Part shown: piece by piece, positions 45,574 to 58,732 of the stretch
Layout: the number at the start of each line of letters is the position of its first letter
Numbering within the stretch: the stretch's first letter is position 1
Source: Piper betle
Taxonomy: Eukaryota > Streptophyta > Magnoliopsida > Piperales > Piperaceae
Reading direction: 5' to 3'
DNA: 64,000 nucleotides
NCBI GenBank assembly: GCA_033002965.1
Contig: JAURVB010014921.1
Location: 43,809 to 107,808 of the forward strand
Program-made: the position numbers and the translations under genes
Notes under the pieces: generated by a model
Databases searched by the model: none
Told to the model about the DNA's origin: nothing
What the model saw: the letters and a program-made list of their open reading frames with translations, nothing else

Positions 45574-48500
45574 ATTAAACCAAAATAAATTGTGAAGTTT
45601 ACAAAAGAGTGTCGGATTAGAAGCGCAAACTAGTCCAATGTGGAGAGTTGGCAATAATATGAGCCAACCCAATTAGTCTCTCCCTAGGACAACATTGCAG
45701 TGCTGAGTGGCAAGTGTGCTTTATTGCTCGAAATTGTCCTTAATATATGTGAATCGGATAAGTTATAGTGAAATGAAATTGATAAATAGCATTGGGATTG
45801 TGCAACCTAATCATAATCATATGTGGTTAAATGTACAACAAGAGCTTTGGGTACAAACGTTAAAAAGAAGGAAAATGATTACAAGCTGGTAGTTGAACAG
45901 GACTTTAATTCTCATTATGAAATCCAATTCTTTACTTTGAAAAAAAAATCCAAAGATGATTACACTCCACAACATTAGAAGATCTTTACTTCAAAAAAGA
46001 TCATCAAGGTGGTTGTGTTTGATGTGTTCCATCTAAACAAAACTATCTATGATGCTGAGCAAGCACCTTTCGTTTGTTTAAAAGATGGAGCCTAGGAGCA
46101 CTATTATGTACTTTCATTAAAGATAACATACAAGCTTAACATTTTTTTAATGGTGAAAACTATTTTTAATGTTTATTTATGAACTTTGTGAACTTCAATT
46201 ATAATCATCGATTTTTCTCTGGTGGTTCACATTAGGCAATTATTGATGGAATTACTCGTAACTACTTAATATAACTCTTCAATCTAAATAGTGCTTCAAT
46301 GGGGTCTATGTAAACAAGGTACCTAACCCGGCCCGACGGAACAATATTAGGTTTGAGTTTAACCATATTAGGTCTATGGGTTCGGGTTTACTAGTACCCA
46401 TTCATATCAGGTCCGGGTTTGGGTCTTAACGGGCCCAACCCTATAAAGACCCAAACTCGATAAATATTTAATTTTTGTCTTAAATTTTAATTTTTTTAAT
46501 AAAAATATTGTATAATATATATATATATATAATATCTTAATAAGTATGGCATTTATAAGATAAGCATATAAAATTGATAAACATGATATTCACAGATAAG
46601 ATAAGTATATAAAATCATGAAAAATTGATAAATATATATATGTAATCATTTATTAGATAATTATATAAAGTTGATAAATGTGATATCCACCATATACATA
46701 AAAAATTTATAAATATGACATTTACTTTTATACAATAAGTAAAAAATGTTGATAAACATAGCATCTACATATAATATGAGTATATAAAATCATTAATAAT
46801 TAATAAACATGATTACATTGACTTTTCTAATATATAAAATTAATAAATATAACATCTACATATAAGATAAACATGCTAAATTGTGAGCTATATTTATAAT
46901 TATTTATTTATTAATTTAATTTAAAAATTATTAATATATATATATATATATAATATTTTATAATAGCCCTGTGAATTATGCATATGGATGCACGGACACT
47001 TGAATGACTGTGTCCGAAGTGTTTCCGTTCGAATTTAACCGACCGATCATGATCAAATAAAAACATTCAAACATGGGCATTGATTCATCCAACTGAATGA
47101 TCAATCGAGCAATTAAAAAATCATAAATTAATGATATATATGATATTTTTAAAGTTTATTACCAAATTATCATTGATCATTATTAAATTTAAAGCACATA
47201 AATCTTAATTTTTAATTTTTTTATTTTAATATAATATATATATTTATTCAAATGTATTTTAAAAAAGTGATTTTAATTTTTATACTAATTAACATGAGAA
47301 AAACTAAGAAAAATGAAAGAGGGAACAATTATATAAATGAGATATTAGTTGTTAGTGAAAAAAATTAATATTTATAATAAAAAATAATTAGATAATACAA
47401 TCAATATCATATGAAAATAAATTCTTATAATGATTAAATTGTGACCGACTTGACCAAAAAATTTGACTATGGATGACAAATTTTTTGCCCAAAATTAAGT
47501 GGACGAATATGGACAATATTTTGTCCAACATCCGATCAACCGACGCCCACCCTTAATTGGGCATATAATTACCTAATATCTATACTAAAATATAAAATTA
47601 AGGACTTTTTAATTTGGTGTTGTCACATATCCTCTAATTATTTTAAAATATTATACAGTATTTTCTATTAATAAAAATATTACTTTTATATTATAAATAG
47701 ATTTTATTTTGAATTATTTAATATATATACTTTTCTATTGTAATTATAATTATTTTTTTGTTTTTATTATAATTAAGATTTGTTTCGAATCCTTTAGTTG
47801 TGGATCATACACGTTAAAAACTATTGTATATACCTTCTCTTGAAAAGTCTTTTACACCACCTTAATTGTAGATTTTTCACCAATAAGTTATTTCAAAAAT
47901 AATAATAAAATTTCTAACTAACAATAAAATTAATTGTAAAATTTTCACCGATAAACTATCTCCAAAAACTAGAATAAACTTTTTAATTAGAACAAAATTA
48001 AGCTTGAAACAAATAGTGAGTCTATGAAATCACAAAATTTTTTGGATATATGTATACCACATATGTATAAAAGTATTATATTTTATAACATTATTTTTTC
48101 CTCCATTTTTTTCTTTTAAATATTTCTCGTGAATTAACTTATACAATGCTAACACCGGAAGATTTAGGGTTGTGCACGAGATGAACTAGCTCACAAATTT
48201 TTATGGTTTGACTCGCCTTGACTCGCACTTGAATAATTTTAAATTCGATTTTAAAAAAATCAACTTGATTTGACTTGAAAAATTCAATTTGGACTAAAAC
48301 TTGAATGGATTCAACGTCTTATATAAAATTTATTAATTTTTTTATTAATTATATATGAATAATGTAATATTAAAAATAATAATTTAATATAAAAATAATT
48401 AAATTAAAATAATCTAATAATTATTATTATAGGACTCGACTTCAAAATAAAATAAATCGATCCGAAACTATGGAACTCGAACCTCGAAACCAAGGTAACT

Positions 48501-49254
48501 TTAAATTCGATTCGTTTATGAAACCAAACGATGGAAGCCGACCCCGGATGATTGATGGAAGCAATGGATGAGATAGTTACAGAATACATGGGCCCCACCT
48601 GTAAGAGATAAGACCCTCATCCCCAGATGTGTTCATAGACAATGACGTCCCACCAATTAATAAAGCCACAATTTGGGTTTTATTAAATGATTCCCAATCA
48701 CCCACACACACTCTTCTGTCTCTCTTTTTTTTTTACGTTGAAAAAAATAAAGTTTTGTAAATAATAATCTAATTAGTTATCAATAATCACACGATGGGAT
48801 GGGAAAGAAGATTCCTTGATGGGTGAGCCAACATGCTTTTTTTAATCCAAGAAGAAAAAAGCAGTCGCCACTTTTTAATTTTTCATCGTATGACTCCAAC
48901 CCCATATTTTGCCCATTTTCTTTCTTTTGTTTTGCATGAATTCTTATTCATTTTTTTACATAGAAGCTAATACTATGCTTTGATAATTATTTATGGGTAT
49001 GGCAAATAGCAGTAGCAGTTCAAAATAGATATCATATATCATGGAATATATATTTTTCAATTTTTTTCTGAAAATGAATAAATAACAAAATTTTAATAAA
49101 AAAATTGTAAGGTTGTATATATATATATATATTTTTATTTATTATTATACTTAATAGGGGAGGGGAGCACAAATTTCCGAGATAGCTCATACATGAATGG
49201 TCAAAGCATCTTCTCCTTTGCTGGAATTGCCATTCAATTCGGCTTTTAGCTTTC
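45574..49254. other. No gene seen; AT-rich intergenic DNA with decayed repeats
   Basis: Short open frames have no recognised domain. The patches 46320-46450 (repeated GGGTTCGGGTTT-like words) and 46965-47565 (ending CGCCCACCCTTAATT) have the flavour of decayed hAT-type MITEs, but I could not pair their ends. A better-supported candidate is listed at 48165. Confidence 0.35.
48165..48545. mobile_element. Candidate small hAT-type MITE
   Basis: It begins TAGGGTTGTGCACGAG, a typical hAT-like end. Flanking 8-mers GGAAGATT (48157-48164) and GGATGATT (48546-48553) agree at 7 of 8. The inside has GACTCG-rich words on the left and an AT-rich core. The right terminal repeat is poor, so this is tentative. 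Confidence 0.35.
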
Positions 49255-49884
49255 CTTTGAGAGGGAGAGAGCGAGAGAGAGCGTCTGTGAGTGTGTTTTA
49301 GGGTTGTGTGTTTAGATCATCAGTTCAGAGGTATGTATTTCGATGCAGATTTCTTAATCCGAACTTGGTTCCGTGTAAAGTTTTGATCTTTGGGTGAAGT
49401 TTTATTTACTCTTTTTCAGTGGCTGTACTCGTTTGTTCGTCTGCTCTACTTGTTGCTTGTTTTGGCAGTTTGATGACTAGTGGTCTCCCTTTGTTGTTGT
49501 TGTTGTTGTTGCTGATTTCTTCTTTTTTTTTTGGGGGGGGGGTAAGCCTCCGATCAGGGTTTGTTATTTAATGGGCTTAGTTTGATCTAAATTCCTTCTT
49601 GGTTGATACATCTGCTTGGTTGGTTTGATCGTTGATGTCATCTTCGGAGAATTTCGTTGTATCAGACCAAGTGTGTTCATCTTGTTGATGTCTAAAGTGA
49701 AGTTCTTGATGCTTTTTGGTATTGTTAGAGTGAATTAATATCTAGTTCTCCCTAGTGGTAAAACTTATTTTTGATGCTTTGTTCTTGTTTGTTTGGATTT
49801 CTAATCAGGAGCGAAGGCCTAATAAGTTGCAAAGGATTAGCTTAAATTGGATTACTTCTTCAGTTTATTCCTAGGTGTTTCCGA
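49255..49884 (+). other. 5' UTR with intron of the pyroglutamyl-peptidase gene
   Basis: A GA-rich leader (GAGAGGGAGAGAGCGAGAGA, 49259-49278) ends at a good donor, CAGAG|GTATGT (49330/49331). A pyrimidine-rich stretch leads to the acceptor TCAG|GAGCG (49808/49809). The second leader exon then reaches the ATG at 49885. No clear TATA box precedes it. Leader introns are common in plant housekeeping genes; this one is inferred from splice signals alone. Confidence 0.6.
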
Positions 49885-51741
49885 ATGGGCTCTGAAGGAC
49901 CGGCTGTAGTGACTGTTCATGTCACTGGTTTCAAGAAATTCCATGGCGTTGCAGAAAATCCGACTGAAACAATCATCGGTAACTTGAAAGAGTTCATACA
50001 GAAGAAAGGGCTGCCGAAAGGTTTGGCCTTGGGTAACTGCACTGTCCTTGAAACCGCTGGGCAAGGAGCTCTAGGTCCTCTTTATCAAATCTTTGAATCA
50101 GGGCTCAGCTGTAAAACGCCAAATTCAGATCGTACCATTTTTGTAAGTGTCTTTTTTGTGATCCATGAATGTGATTTAAATAACATTTTTGTTTTCTACA
50201 CACCAGAAATAATAGTTTGAATACTGATGCGATGCAAATTGTGCTGTAGAATGGTCTCTGAAAATATTCCTATCTTGTGTTTCTTATGAGCTTTGCTTGG
50301 TTCTGTAGCTTCATTTTGGGGTTAACAGTGGCGCAACAAAATTTGCCATTGAACATCAAGCTGTTAATGAAGCTACTTTCCGTTGTCCTGATGAGTTAGG
50401 TTGGAAGCCACAGGTTGTTTTTTTAACGCATTACTCTTCAACATCATTTGTTGGATTCCATAACTAATATCTCACCTTCCTTTTATGGTTTCTTTTTGGC
50501 AGAAAGTACCTATTATCCCCCTCGACGGTGACATCACAAAAAAGCGAGTGGTAGGTGGTTAGGAGCTTTGTTTTCTTTGCTTATGGATGAGTTGTTTTTG
50601 AGGTTAAATTTTCGCCTCATTGGCTTAAATAATAATGTGGTCAGTAACTGAGGATTTTTGGGCAACGTTTGTGTATAACTTAATGTGGTCGGTGTTTCTG
50701 ATAGTGTTTTCTTGTATTATTGAGGGAAAAGCTTTGGTAACAGTGAACTGTTTGATCTTGTGCCACTTGATTTTGTTGAGTCCTTCCAATCACCAATAGT
50801 TGATTAAGTTCATACTTTTGTGTTCTCAATAGTTTGCATGTGCAAATACCAGTCATAAGATTTATAGCCATTTAACTAATACGGATTTATTGTTCTTACC
50901 ATTTTAACTATTTTACTAATGAGTTATTCTAACAAGCAGACAATTTTGAGTAAAAATTCCTACCCCATGATTTCTTCTTCTTTCCCTTTATGTAAATTCC
51001 AAGTTTTTATCAATGCTTATGGCACCACAAAAAACAAATGGCTATTTCTTACTTCCCTATTATACATTGAACTTGTAATGAGGTATTGTTCTACTGGCTC
51101 TATGAAGTCTTTCTTTGACATGCGTTTTCATTTTGTTTTGATCTATGTTGAATTGGGATAAAGTAAAAACACCTTGTGTGTTTTTACTTCAAGTCGTTGC
51201 AAAAAAAATTTTTGTGTTGTTATTGACTTAAAATTTCCACTTTCCTAGTAAATTTCTTCTCTGATTTATAGCATGGTACAATGCCATTTTTCTTTGTTAG
51301 TAGCACTTGACTCCGGGATTAGGGAATTCAAAGATCCTATTTTACCATCTCTCTTAGTACATTGGATATGAAAAATTTTATGCCAATCCTGTTGCTTGCA
51401 ACTTACAAGTTTCAGCTTTCTAACAATGAGCAATTTTATCACATTTGAGCTCCATGGTTTTGGGACTCTGTTTAACTGATGCCCTTATTCAATTTTGCCA
51501 GACTACCCTACCTGTCAAGGAGATTACTGATGCTTTAATAAAGAAGGGTTATGACGTGATATCTTCTGATGATGCGGGTAGGTTCGTCTGCAATTACGTC
51601 TACTATCACTCTCTTCGATTTGCAGAACAGAATGGAATTAAGTCACTCTTTGTACATGTTCCTCTCTTCTTGACTATTGAGGAGGAGACCCAAATGCAAT
51701 TCACTGCATCCCTTCTAGAGGTACTTGCCTCTTTAAGTTAG
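49885..51741 (+). CDS. Pyroglutamyl-peptidase I (peptidase family C15)
   Basis: Cytosolic cysteine peptidase that removes N-terminal 5-oxoproline from peptides. Coding exons are 49885-50142, 50309-50413, 50503-50550 and 51502-51741, all with GT-AG introns, giving 216 residues, the usual plant length. Residues 1-20 (MGSEGPAVVTVHVTGFKKFH) are typical of the plant branch. The expected Glu-Cys-His triad can be seen: Glu in KFAIEHQAVNEATFRCPDEL (exon 2), Cys in DDAGRFVCNYVYYHSLRF, and His in SLFVHVPLF (both exon 4). The third exon is only 48 bp, and the intron after it is nearly 1 kb. No frameshift or lost motif was found, so the gene looks functional. The ATG at 49885 is the first in frame after the leader acceptor. 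Confidence 0.94.
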
Positions 51742-51849
51742 CAATTTAAATGTTGCTCTTTGTCTGCATCCTGAGAACTTTGTTACTCATGCCCTCCTAC
51801 GGGGGGAAGATTGATTATTGAGTTTAAAGGTACAAAGTGTTTAAGTAAG

Positions 51850-51915
51850 AAACCCACTTGAAAGTAATGGGACTCGAACCTGATGTTTAGGTTTGTGCGT
51901 ATTACACCAACTTCA
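51850..51915 (-). repeat. Possible tRNA-derived SINE fragment
   Basis: On the minus strand, AGTTGGTGTAATACGC (A-box-like, about 51897-51912) is followed by AGGTTCGAGTCCC (51869-51881), a good match to the RNA polymerase III B box GGTTCGANTCC. A plant SINE head is the simplest reading. No tail or target duplication could be fixed. Confidence 0.4.
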
Positions 51916-52920
51916 ATGTAAGTATGCGTATTGTATCTCTTGTAATAATTATGCATTCAGTCTTGGGGGGGGAGAATAATGTATTCAGAAATCAGAAAGG
52001 TTTGATGAACAAAAATATTCTACTTTCCAGTATTTTTTGTGTAATATGGAATGCAAATAACTCTCCCAATGATATAGTTAACTGTAGACGTCATTCAATT
52101 TTATCAACAACGCAAAGTTTGATCTGTTCAATGCAAGTTTTTTCTTTTTTGTTTTGTTTTTAATTCAATAGCATACGTAGTCGTGTTGCCCTTCCTTTAT
52201 CCAGAGCATGTGCGAGCCTTTTGTGCTTGCGTAGTAGGCTGTTCTGTTTGATCTGTTCAATGCAAGTATTTTCTTATTGTTTAAAATTTATTTCCTCCCA
52301 TGGAATAACAGCCATCGACGTTAGTTATTAGATGATATTTAGCGTTCAAATTGTAAAATTTAGTTCTATTCGGCTTGGTAGCGACGTCAATTACCAGCTA
52401 GTTGTCTTCTCAAGTCTCCGCAAGCTGAAGAACTCAAATCTGCCAGTAGCTGGTATCTGGAATTGCATGAGGTTGGCGAATATATTCACAACTTACAAGG
52501 AATTTGCAAAGTCAGATTGCATATATTCAGAAATGATTCCAAGTATGATTGGATTCTATGTTCTTTTCTCTTTCTGCCCATGGCCAAGTGAATGATTTTT
52601 AGAGACGCCGGCCTTGACACGTGAGAAGCAACGACCTTTCGTTCTTCAAGTTCACCTTACTCCCAACTTTCAACCAACCCTACTCCAATTGTGCTTTTCC
52701 CTGTGACAATTTATGAGAACAATGCTCATCCTCAGAATAATTGAATACCCTTTTACTCAGGAGTTCATACCATAAGCAAGATGCAGAAAATAGATCCGAA
52801 AAGCTTCAAAATAAGTTTCCACTGGTTCAAAAATGGGCATGCAAGCAGCAATATTATATATATCTATATAGTCTCTTTTGCATAGCGAGTAGTGGACCCT
52901 CTACAAAGCAAACAGTTTAC

Positions 52921-53030
52921 ATGATAATAATAATAATATATAGAAACAAAGCCACTACAATTAAAAAAGGGAAACAAGTTTAAATAATAATAATAAATAT
53001 TATTATTATTATTATTACTATTATTAAGAT
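52921..53030. repeat. AT trinucleotide repeats, inverted
   Basis: (ATA)n near 52924-52941 and 52984-52998 is followed by (TTA)n at 52998-53027, so the tracts can pair as an AT-rich hairpin. Confidence 0.75.
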
Positions 53031-53134
53031 AGTAGTATCTGTACAAGGTCATGTATGATATGGGCTCACGTCCACTAGTTTAATGGTTTCTGTCTTTGGG
53101 TTTCCTAGCTAATACTTCAGCCGAAGTTGATCGG

Positions 53135-55357
53135 TCAGCAGCCAAAGTTGGAGGTAATTTCATGCAGGGACTGTGGCTCCCCTTCTTGCAGGCAAGAGAT
53201 GGGAGGAATGGTAAGGGTCTGAAGAACCCCGTAGGCGTTCCAGCAAAAAGGGTCGTCGACGAGTTCACCCTGCGCTGGCAGCAGCTCCACCTCTGACATG
53301 GTGATGTTGGTGCAGGGGAAGGTGTCGCTACAAGCGAAGTGGATGGGGGGCTCCTCACATCGTACGTGCCCTTGATGTTGGTGTAGGAGACGTCCGACAC
53401 CAACACCGCCGCCGTCTCGTTGCGGCATGCCTTGGTGAGGCAATAGTACTGGTCCACGATGATGCAGTTCCGGACGTTCTCCATGGTGACCCCCTCGAAC
53501 TGGATGCCGGAGACGGAGCCGGTGCCGCCCTGCCATGTCTTGATTCTGAGGCCGTTGTCGGAGTTTCGGATCACCGAGTTCCTGACCGTGATGTTGGATA
53601 CGCAGGAGTGGGAATGTTGCACGCCCAGGCTGCCGATGCTGATCCCATGGCTGTGCACGCACGTCACGTTCTCGATGTCCACAACCGAGCACCCCGGGCC
53701 GATCGAGACACAGTCGTCCCCTGCACACGAAGTACGTACGTCTACATCGCGCATCAACAAAATCATATTTTTGCATCTACTATATACATATCATGAAGAA
53801 GAAGCCATTCATTTCATTTGTTATTGATAATAATTAATTAATTAATTACAGGCATTCTCCACCGCTCAGTTTCTTTTATTTTTATTTTACTAGGGTCCAT
53901 ACGTTATCATATCTATGTTTGCATGTAAATGTATGTATGTGATCATCAGAAGGACAAATAAATTTGTGGATTCATTAATTAGAGCTACATATTTATACGC
54001 TTCTATATTGGCGGGTCCCTGCGCTGTGTGTGCATATATGATGCAGGTGTAGAAGTAGTAGTCGTACTCTGTTAGGCCGACTTTTTTGTTTGTGAGTATG
54101 CTAGGTATATTGTAATAACAATAATAACATTAATGCAAGTGACCGACGGGGAAGTGTTACCATTGCTGATCATGGAATTGAAAATGCCGACGGATTTGGT
54201 GTTCTCGACGTGAATGCCGTCGGTGTTGGGGCTAAGGGCGGGAGAGTCGATGTAGACGTTTTCGATGAGCACACCTTCACACCCGTCGAACTTCACGTGG
54301 AATTGGGGGCTGTTCTGGATGCGGAGGCTGTTTAGGTACAGGTTGGAGCTCATGAAGAATCGGATCATCTGAAAACAAGATATGATCATCACCCCACCAT
54401 CTATCTATCTACACATATTATGGGCACAAGAATATAGAATGACGCAGGGTCAAGTTAACTACTCACAGCTGGGCTGTCACAAGGTCCTTGCAGGGTCGAA
54501 CCATTTGGCCCCTGTAAACCATGAAAACTTGAATTAGAAGCCGGGAATTTATAATTAAGCTACCCTGGCAGACCACAATGCCATGGGTACAACAACTTTG
54601 GCTGGGAATGGATTGGATTCGATGAATCATCATATCATACCCTGTGAGGCTTGCAGGGTAGATCCCACCATTTCTGCCCATTGCCCTCTATGATTCCCGA
54701 CCCCGTCAGCGTCATTCCGTCTAGCCTATAGAACACCAGCCATTGGTGCTTGCTATCCGACTTCGGCCAACAATCCGGCCCCTCCGGCGGCATCAAAACC
54801 CCATCTACCTGATCACATTCCATCATATATATATATATATGTAAAACAGATCAGTCATCTTTTATGTTTTACAATTTGATGCCATTCCATGAGATCAGAA
54901 ACAAGATTAATGGTCGAGTAATTATTCGTTATCATACAGCTTGAAGAAACATCCTTACTTGGAAAATCAGGCCAGGCTTGCAGGGGCCGGAGAAGATGGT
55001 GGAGGTGATGGTGAAGACGTAGTCGGAAGGCACCAATAGCATGCTGGACTCGGCGGCGCAGGCATCTTTCCAGGCTGCCCGGAAGGCGTCGGTGTCGTCG
55101 GTGTTGCCGTCCCCCATAGCGCCGTAATCTGTCACGTCGAAAACGCAGTCATCCTCGTCTGAAGACGACGGACTGGTCGAAGGAGTTGGGGCCACACTGG
55201 GTGCGGGAGACGGAGGAGCCCCGTCCGGCAATGGTTGATTCTTGCTTGGGCTTTTGGGCTTGTGATAGTGAGTTCTACCATCTACATTGCAACGACTAAA
55301 GACAAGAACGGCAAGAATATTTGCCCAAATGAAAAGCGACCATATTCTCATTTCCAT
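53135..55357 (-). CDS. Polygalacturonase (GH28), At1g48100-like, one 1-base frameshift in the last exon
   Basis: Secreted pectinase hydrolysing alpha-1,4-galacturonan in the cell wall. Exons on the minus strand are 55357-54959, 54808-54641, 54511-54467, 54368-54161 and 53720-53135, all GT-AG, giving about 468 residues. The start [20 protein letters not shown] is a signal peptide, followed by a Pro/Ser-rich linker (about residues 33-70) and the right-handed beta-helix domain from [14 protein letters not shown]. All four GH28 motifs are present: [10 protein letters not shown] (Asp near 254), [11 protein letters not shown] (275-276), [10 protein letters not shown] (catalytic His near 298) and RIKTWQGG (332-334). 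The third motif has Ser where most members have Gly before the His. At plus-strand 53345-53350 a run of six G is one short, so the last ~70 residues ([20 protein letters not shown] onward) lie in the next frame. The Pro-rich N terminus resembles the At1g48100 group. Confidence 0.92.
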
Positions 55358-55604
55358 TCGTGTACTTGCTGATCAGAGTTACGAATTCAGGGGAGGAGAG
55401 AACTGACTAAACCACCGTCCACTTCTACAGTTTCATCATGTTGGATCTTGGCAAATCACATTAATATGTTCGGGCAAAGCTCAAAGTGTTCGTAGACGGT
55501 GGGGGTAAAAGAAAAGGGGATACCAAGGTTGTGGCGAAACAAAGAAGTTAAAGAGCTTGTGATCAATCAAGAAGCTATTGCGAGAAGGAGAGCATGTAGA
55601 GCCA

Positions 55605-55615
55605 CTCTTTTTATA
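55605..55615 (-). promoter_or_regulatory. TATA box of the polygalacturonase gene
   Basis: On the minus strand, TATAAAAAGAG lies about 250 bp upstream of the ATG at 55357, followed by a plausible leader. It is the only strong TATA motif close enough upstream of the start. Confidence 0.6.
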
Positions 55616-58600
55616 CTTGAAAGTTGTAGCCTGTCGACTCTAATTCTATTCTATTCTATATAATATACATAAAAAGACGAAAAGGTCTTGATGTGAATGG
55701 GGACTAGTCATTTTGACTGCGGTGAGGTTGCAAGTTGAACTAAGAAAACAGAATCTCCCATCAAAATAAAGACGCGTGTCAATTTGATGCAGGTATATAT
55801 ATCATTTACATAAATTTATTATTATTTATCATGGAAATAGAACGGTTGGCTCTTTTTTTTCCAACTTCGAGCCCGGACAGCTTTGGTTCAGTGTTTCTTG
55901 TTTGTTTTGTGAAAAGAAGGGTTGCCTCGCTAGCTGCCGATCACTCTTCCCACGAGAAGCCTTAAATGAAACTAAAATAAAAACATGGCTTTTTTTTCAA
56001 AGCAAAAAAAAACGTGGCTTTGGCATATATATACAGTAACAGCCTCGGCACTTTGGGAACTAGTCCGTTATCTCGCGGCCTAGCGTAGGCTTTTCTAGCG
56101 TACAATACATGCGGTCAATATAGACGTATATATACAAGAGTCCATACATATACATACAAGGACGAAAGTGTCTGGTTTTGGTGCCTGCGTAATGGGTATG
56201 TCTCCTGCCTAACTTGGATCGTACAATTTATATACGTACTGCAAATTATAAAGTTGGGATCCATTAATGTTATTTTGTTTACCCTAGTATATATACATAA
56301 AATTGTGGTAAATATTAACTAAGATCGTTCGTGGACGACAACTACGACACACTTAATTTTCAAGTACAGCATCAAATGCAAAAACATTCTATTTCTCTGT
56401 TCCTTGAGGAGGAGGGAAGTAATAATATAAATTGTATTATTAGTTTAGATTGTGAGATGGCATCGCCCAAAAAAAGCCGAGTATATGCCACTTAAGACCA
56501 CAAAGCAGTGAAGTCATCAGCCGGCAATAATTCTAGTTCTAGCCAGTGAAAGGACAACTTATAAGAAATGTGAAAGGCAAAGGAGATGGACAAAATGGAT
56601 GAGAATTAGATAATTGATGAGGGGATGAGCCGCATGGCGGAGATGGATGAGAATTAATACTAGTTAGCAAGAGGGTATGAGATGATGTATACTTGTATTA
56701 TAGGCTATAGCGAAGAGGAAAACAAAAATAGTGGTACTTCCATATATATTGGACCCGTGAGTGTTTGTTGGCCGGTTTCAGCTTGTGGCCTAAGATCCGC
56801 GATGCATAACTCATAAGGTGGCGACAGCAGAATTATTTCAGTCACGGGTTGAACAAAGTGGGGCTATGCCTTCCCTAAAAAACTATAAAAAGAGAACTCT
56901 CCGGTTGAGAGAGTCAGACTCATACTCTCCTCTTCTGCCCCACGGCCTGCAATTATAACGTCCAATATTTAGCCGACTTTTGTATGATCAACAGTACACC
57001 ACCCTCATCCCTTCTCATGACATGAATAAATATTGAAACGAGTGCGAGGCCACGGACCTACAACGCCTCCAATATTGTATTAGCTAGCTAGCTACTATTC
57101 GTACAGCTTAAACACGAGCAAGCTAGGAGCCGCAATATTCTTTTGTGCACTAGTTGATCATTTTGTGATGAAAATAGATTATAATTTGTTGATCTATGTT
57201 TACACAATATAATATCCAATAAATTAATGTGGGTCATAAGGCCATGCAGCTCAATCTTATGCATACGTGCATGGATTGGCTATTAGTGAGCTAAAGCTTA
57301 TAAGCATTTTATTATATATGAATATATACAACAGATCCAAATCTATATCCGCGGGCCGTGCCTGTGATCAGAGCGCAATATGATCACCGGCTATGGTATC
57401 CGTGGTAATCAATTAAGGAGCTTAGAATCAAGTGTCTGTAGTGAATATAAATGTGGTGAATTTCAGTAGTGATGGAGTATCCATCGATCGTCAATATTAA
57501 TATTGGAGAATGTTGCGTCGCTATATATATATATATAGTCTTTCTCGGCGAGATGACCATCTTGTATTGTGGAGAAGATCAACTCCCAAAGCTGACGAGT
57601 TTGGCTACATCACACATTCACATGCACATATAAACCTGCTCGGCCTCTTGTGATCGATTGCATCGCCGAAGTTAACATAATTGATTTTATTTATATACGT
57701 TTGTTGAACAACTTGAATTCGATCGCCCCACAGTGTCAGGGAAGTACATTGCATAACACGTGTATAGATCATTTGCCACGTCTACCATTTGGTGATTGTT
57801 CATTTGCTATGTCACGGGCGGAAGTGAAGAGAAGGCTCGTCACATGTTTGGATGGAGGGACGATCGACCTGGAAGTTAGACATTGTCGATTCAGTGGTGT
57901 CAATTTTGCTTGGAAGTTGTGTTAGTTGGGTAGAATGAAAGGCTATGAAAGTGAAAGAAAGTGCAATAGAGAATCATGAACAAAGAGGTACAAGTACAAA
58001 GGATCAATGAAAATGTCCTTCCATTTTAATTAAGAGGTTGATGACAATGAACCCGACAAGTATCGGAGACAAAAGCATTGTTAGCAGCAGCTTGATTGGG
58101 CCCCCAGTCAACCCGAGACAAAGTGAACTTTCTTTGTTGAAATATAATATAATTAGTTTGTTAATTAACAACAATATTTCTATATACGTATAAAGTATTA
58201 CAGATCACTAACTTACTTGCAGTACAGCTAAGAGCTGTTAGCATTGTAAAGTGCTGTCTTGCCTAATTTAGTCATTCCAAATATCTGCATTAGATTCGGC
58301 AAATCGACTGGTTCACTGATAGAGTCAACAACTCTAGTCATAGCTCGTTTATTTTCTACAGTTTACGGGATGCGAGAAAAATAAAGAAGAGAATAGGGAG
58401 GGTGTCTATGATGAATCAAATTTTTTTCTCCTTTTATGGTTGCAATGCTATGTATTTTCTTCAATATTTTCTTTTTTTTAAAAAGTAATATTTCTTAATT
58501 TTGCCCTCCCACGGTTGGTGTAATTGGGATCCGAGCATGCACAGAAAGAGATAAATACGGGCGGAAATAAGAACAAGCCACACTCCAAAGGCTTGCAGGC

Positions 58601-58700
58601 GTATCAGATATGAATTATCAAGATCTTAGTCATGTCCTCGACCATTTGTTTCCTAGTCGATTGGTCCTTTTTTTTGCAAGGAGAATATAGCATCTACGCC
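55616..58700. other. No gene seen; intergenic DNA
   Basis: Contains TATA-like motifs (ACTATAAAAAGAG at 56882-56894; a TATATA tract at 57523-57536), but no exon after them could be recognised. The 91-residue open frame at 57650-57925 has no identifiable domain. Confidence 0.35.
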
Positions 58701-58702
58701 AT

Positions 58703-58732
58703 TATATATATATATATACACGCGCGCGCGCG
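58703..58732. repeat. Alternating pyrimidine-purine tract (TA)8-CA-(CG)6
   Basis: A 30-bp strictly alternating pyrimidine-purine run whose second half is (CG)6, the classic sequence type for left-handed Z-DNA. It lies in otherwise AT-rich intergenic DNA. Confidence 0.9.

Larger units (their letters stand above)
51742..53134. other. Intergenic region between two convergent genes
   Basis: Holds the 3' ends of the peptidase gene (plus) and the polygalacturonase gene (minus). Apart from the SINE-like fragment near 51850 and AT trinucleotide repeats near 52920-53030, nothing was recognised. Confidence 0.45.

Noticed and set aside
46965..47565. hAT MITE with TAGCCCTG and CGCCCACCCTTA ends
   Set aside because: The two ends do not pair, and no 8-bp target duplication could be found.
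53096..53827. Plus-strand frames opposite the polygalacturonase
   Set aside because: They are antisense shadows of a GC-rich exon with complete GH28 motifs on the minus strand.
56880..56960. ACTATAAAAAGAG as a gene promoter
   Set aside because: The motif is good, but no coding exon or domain was found downstream.
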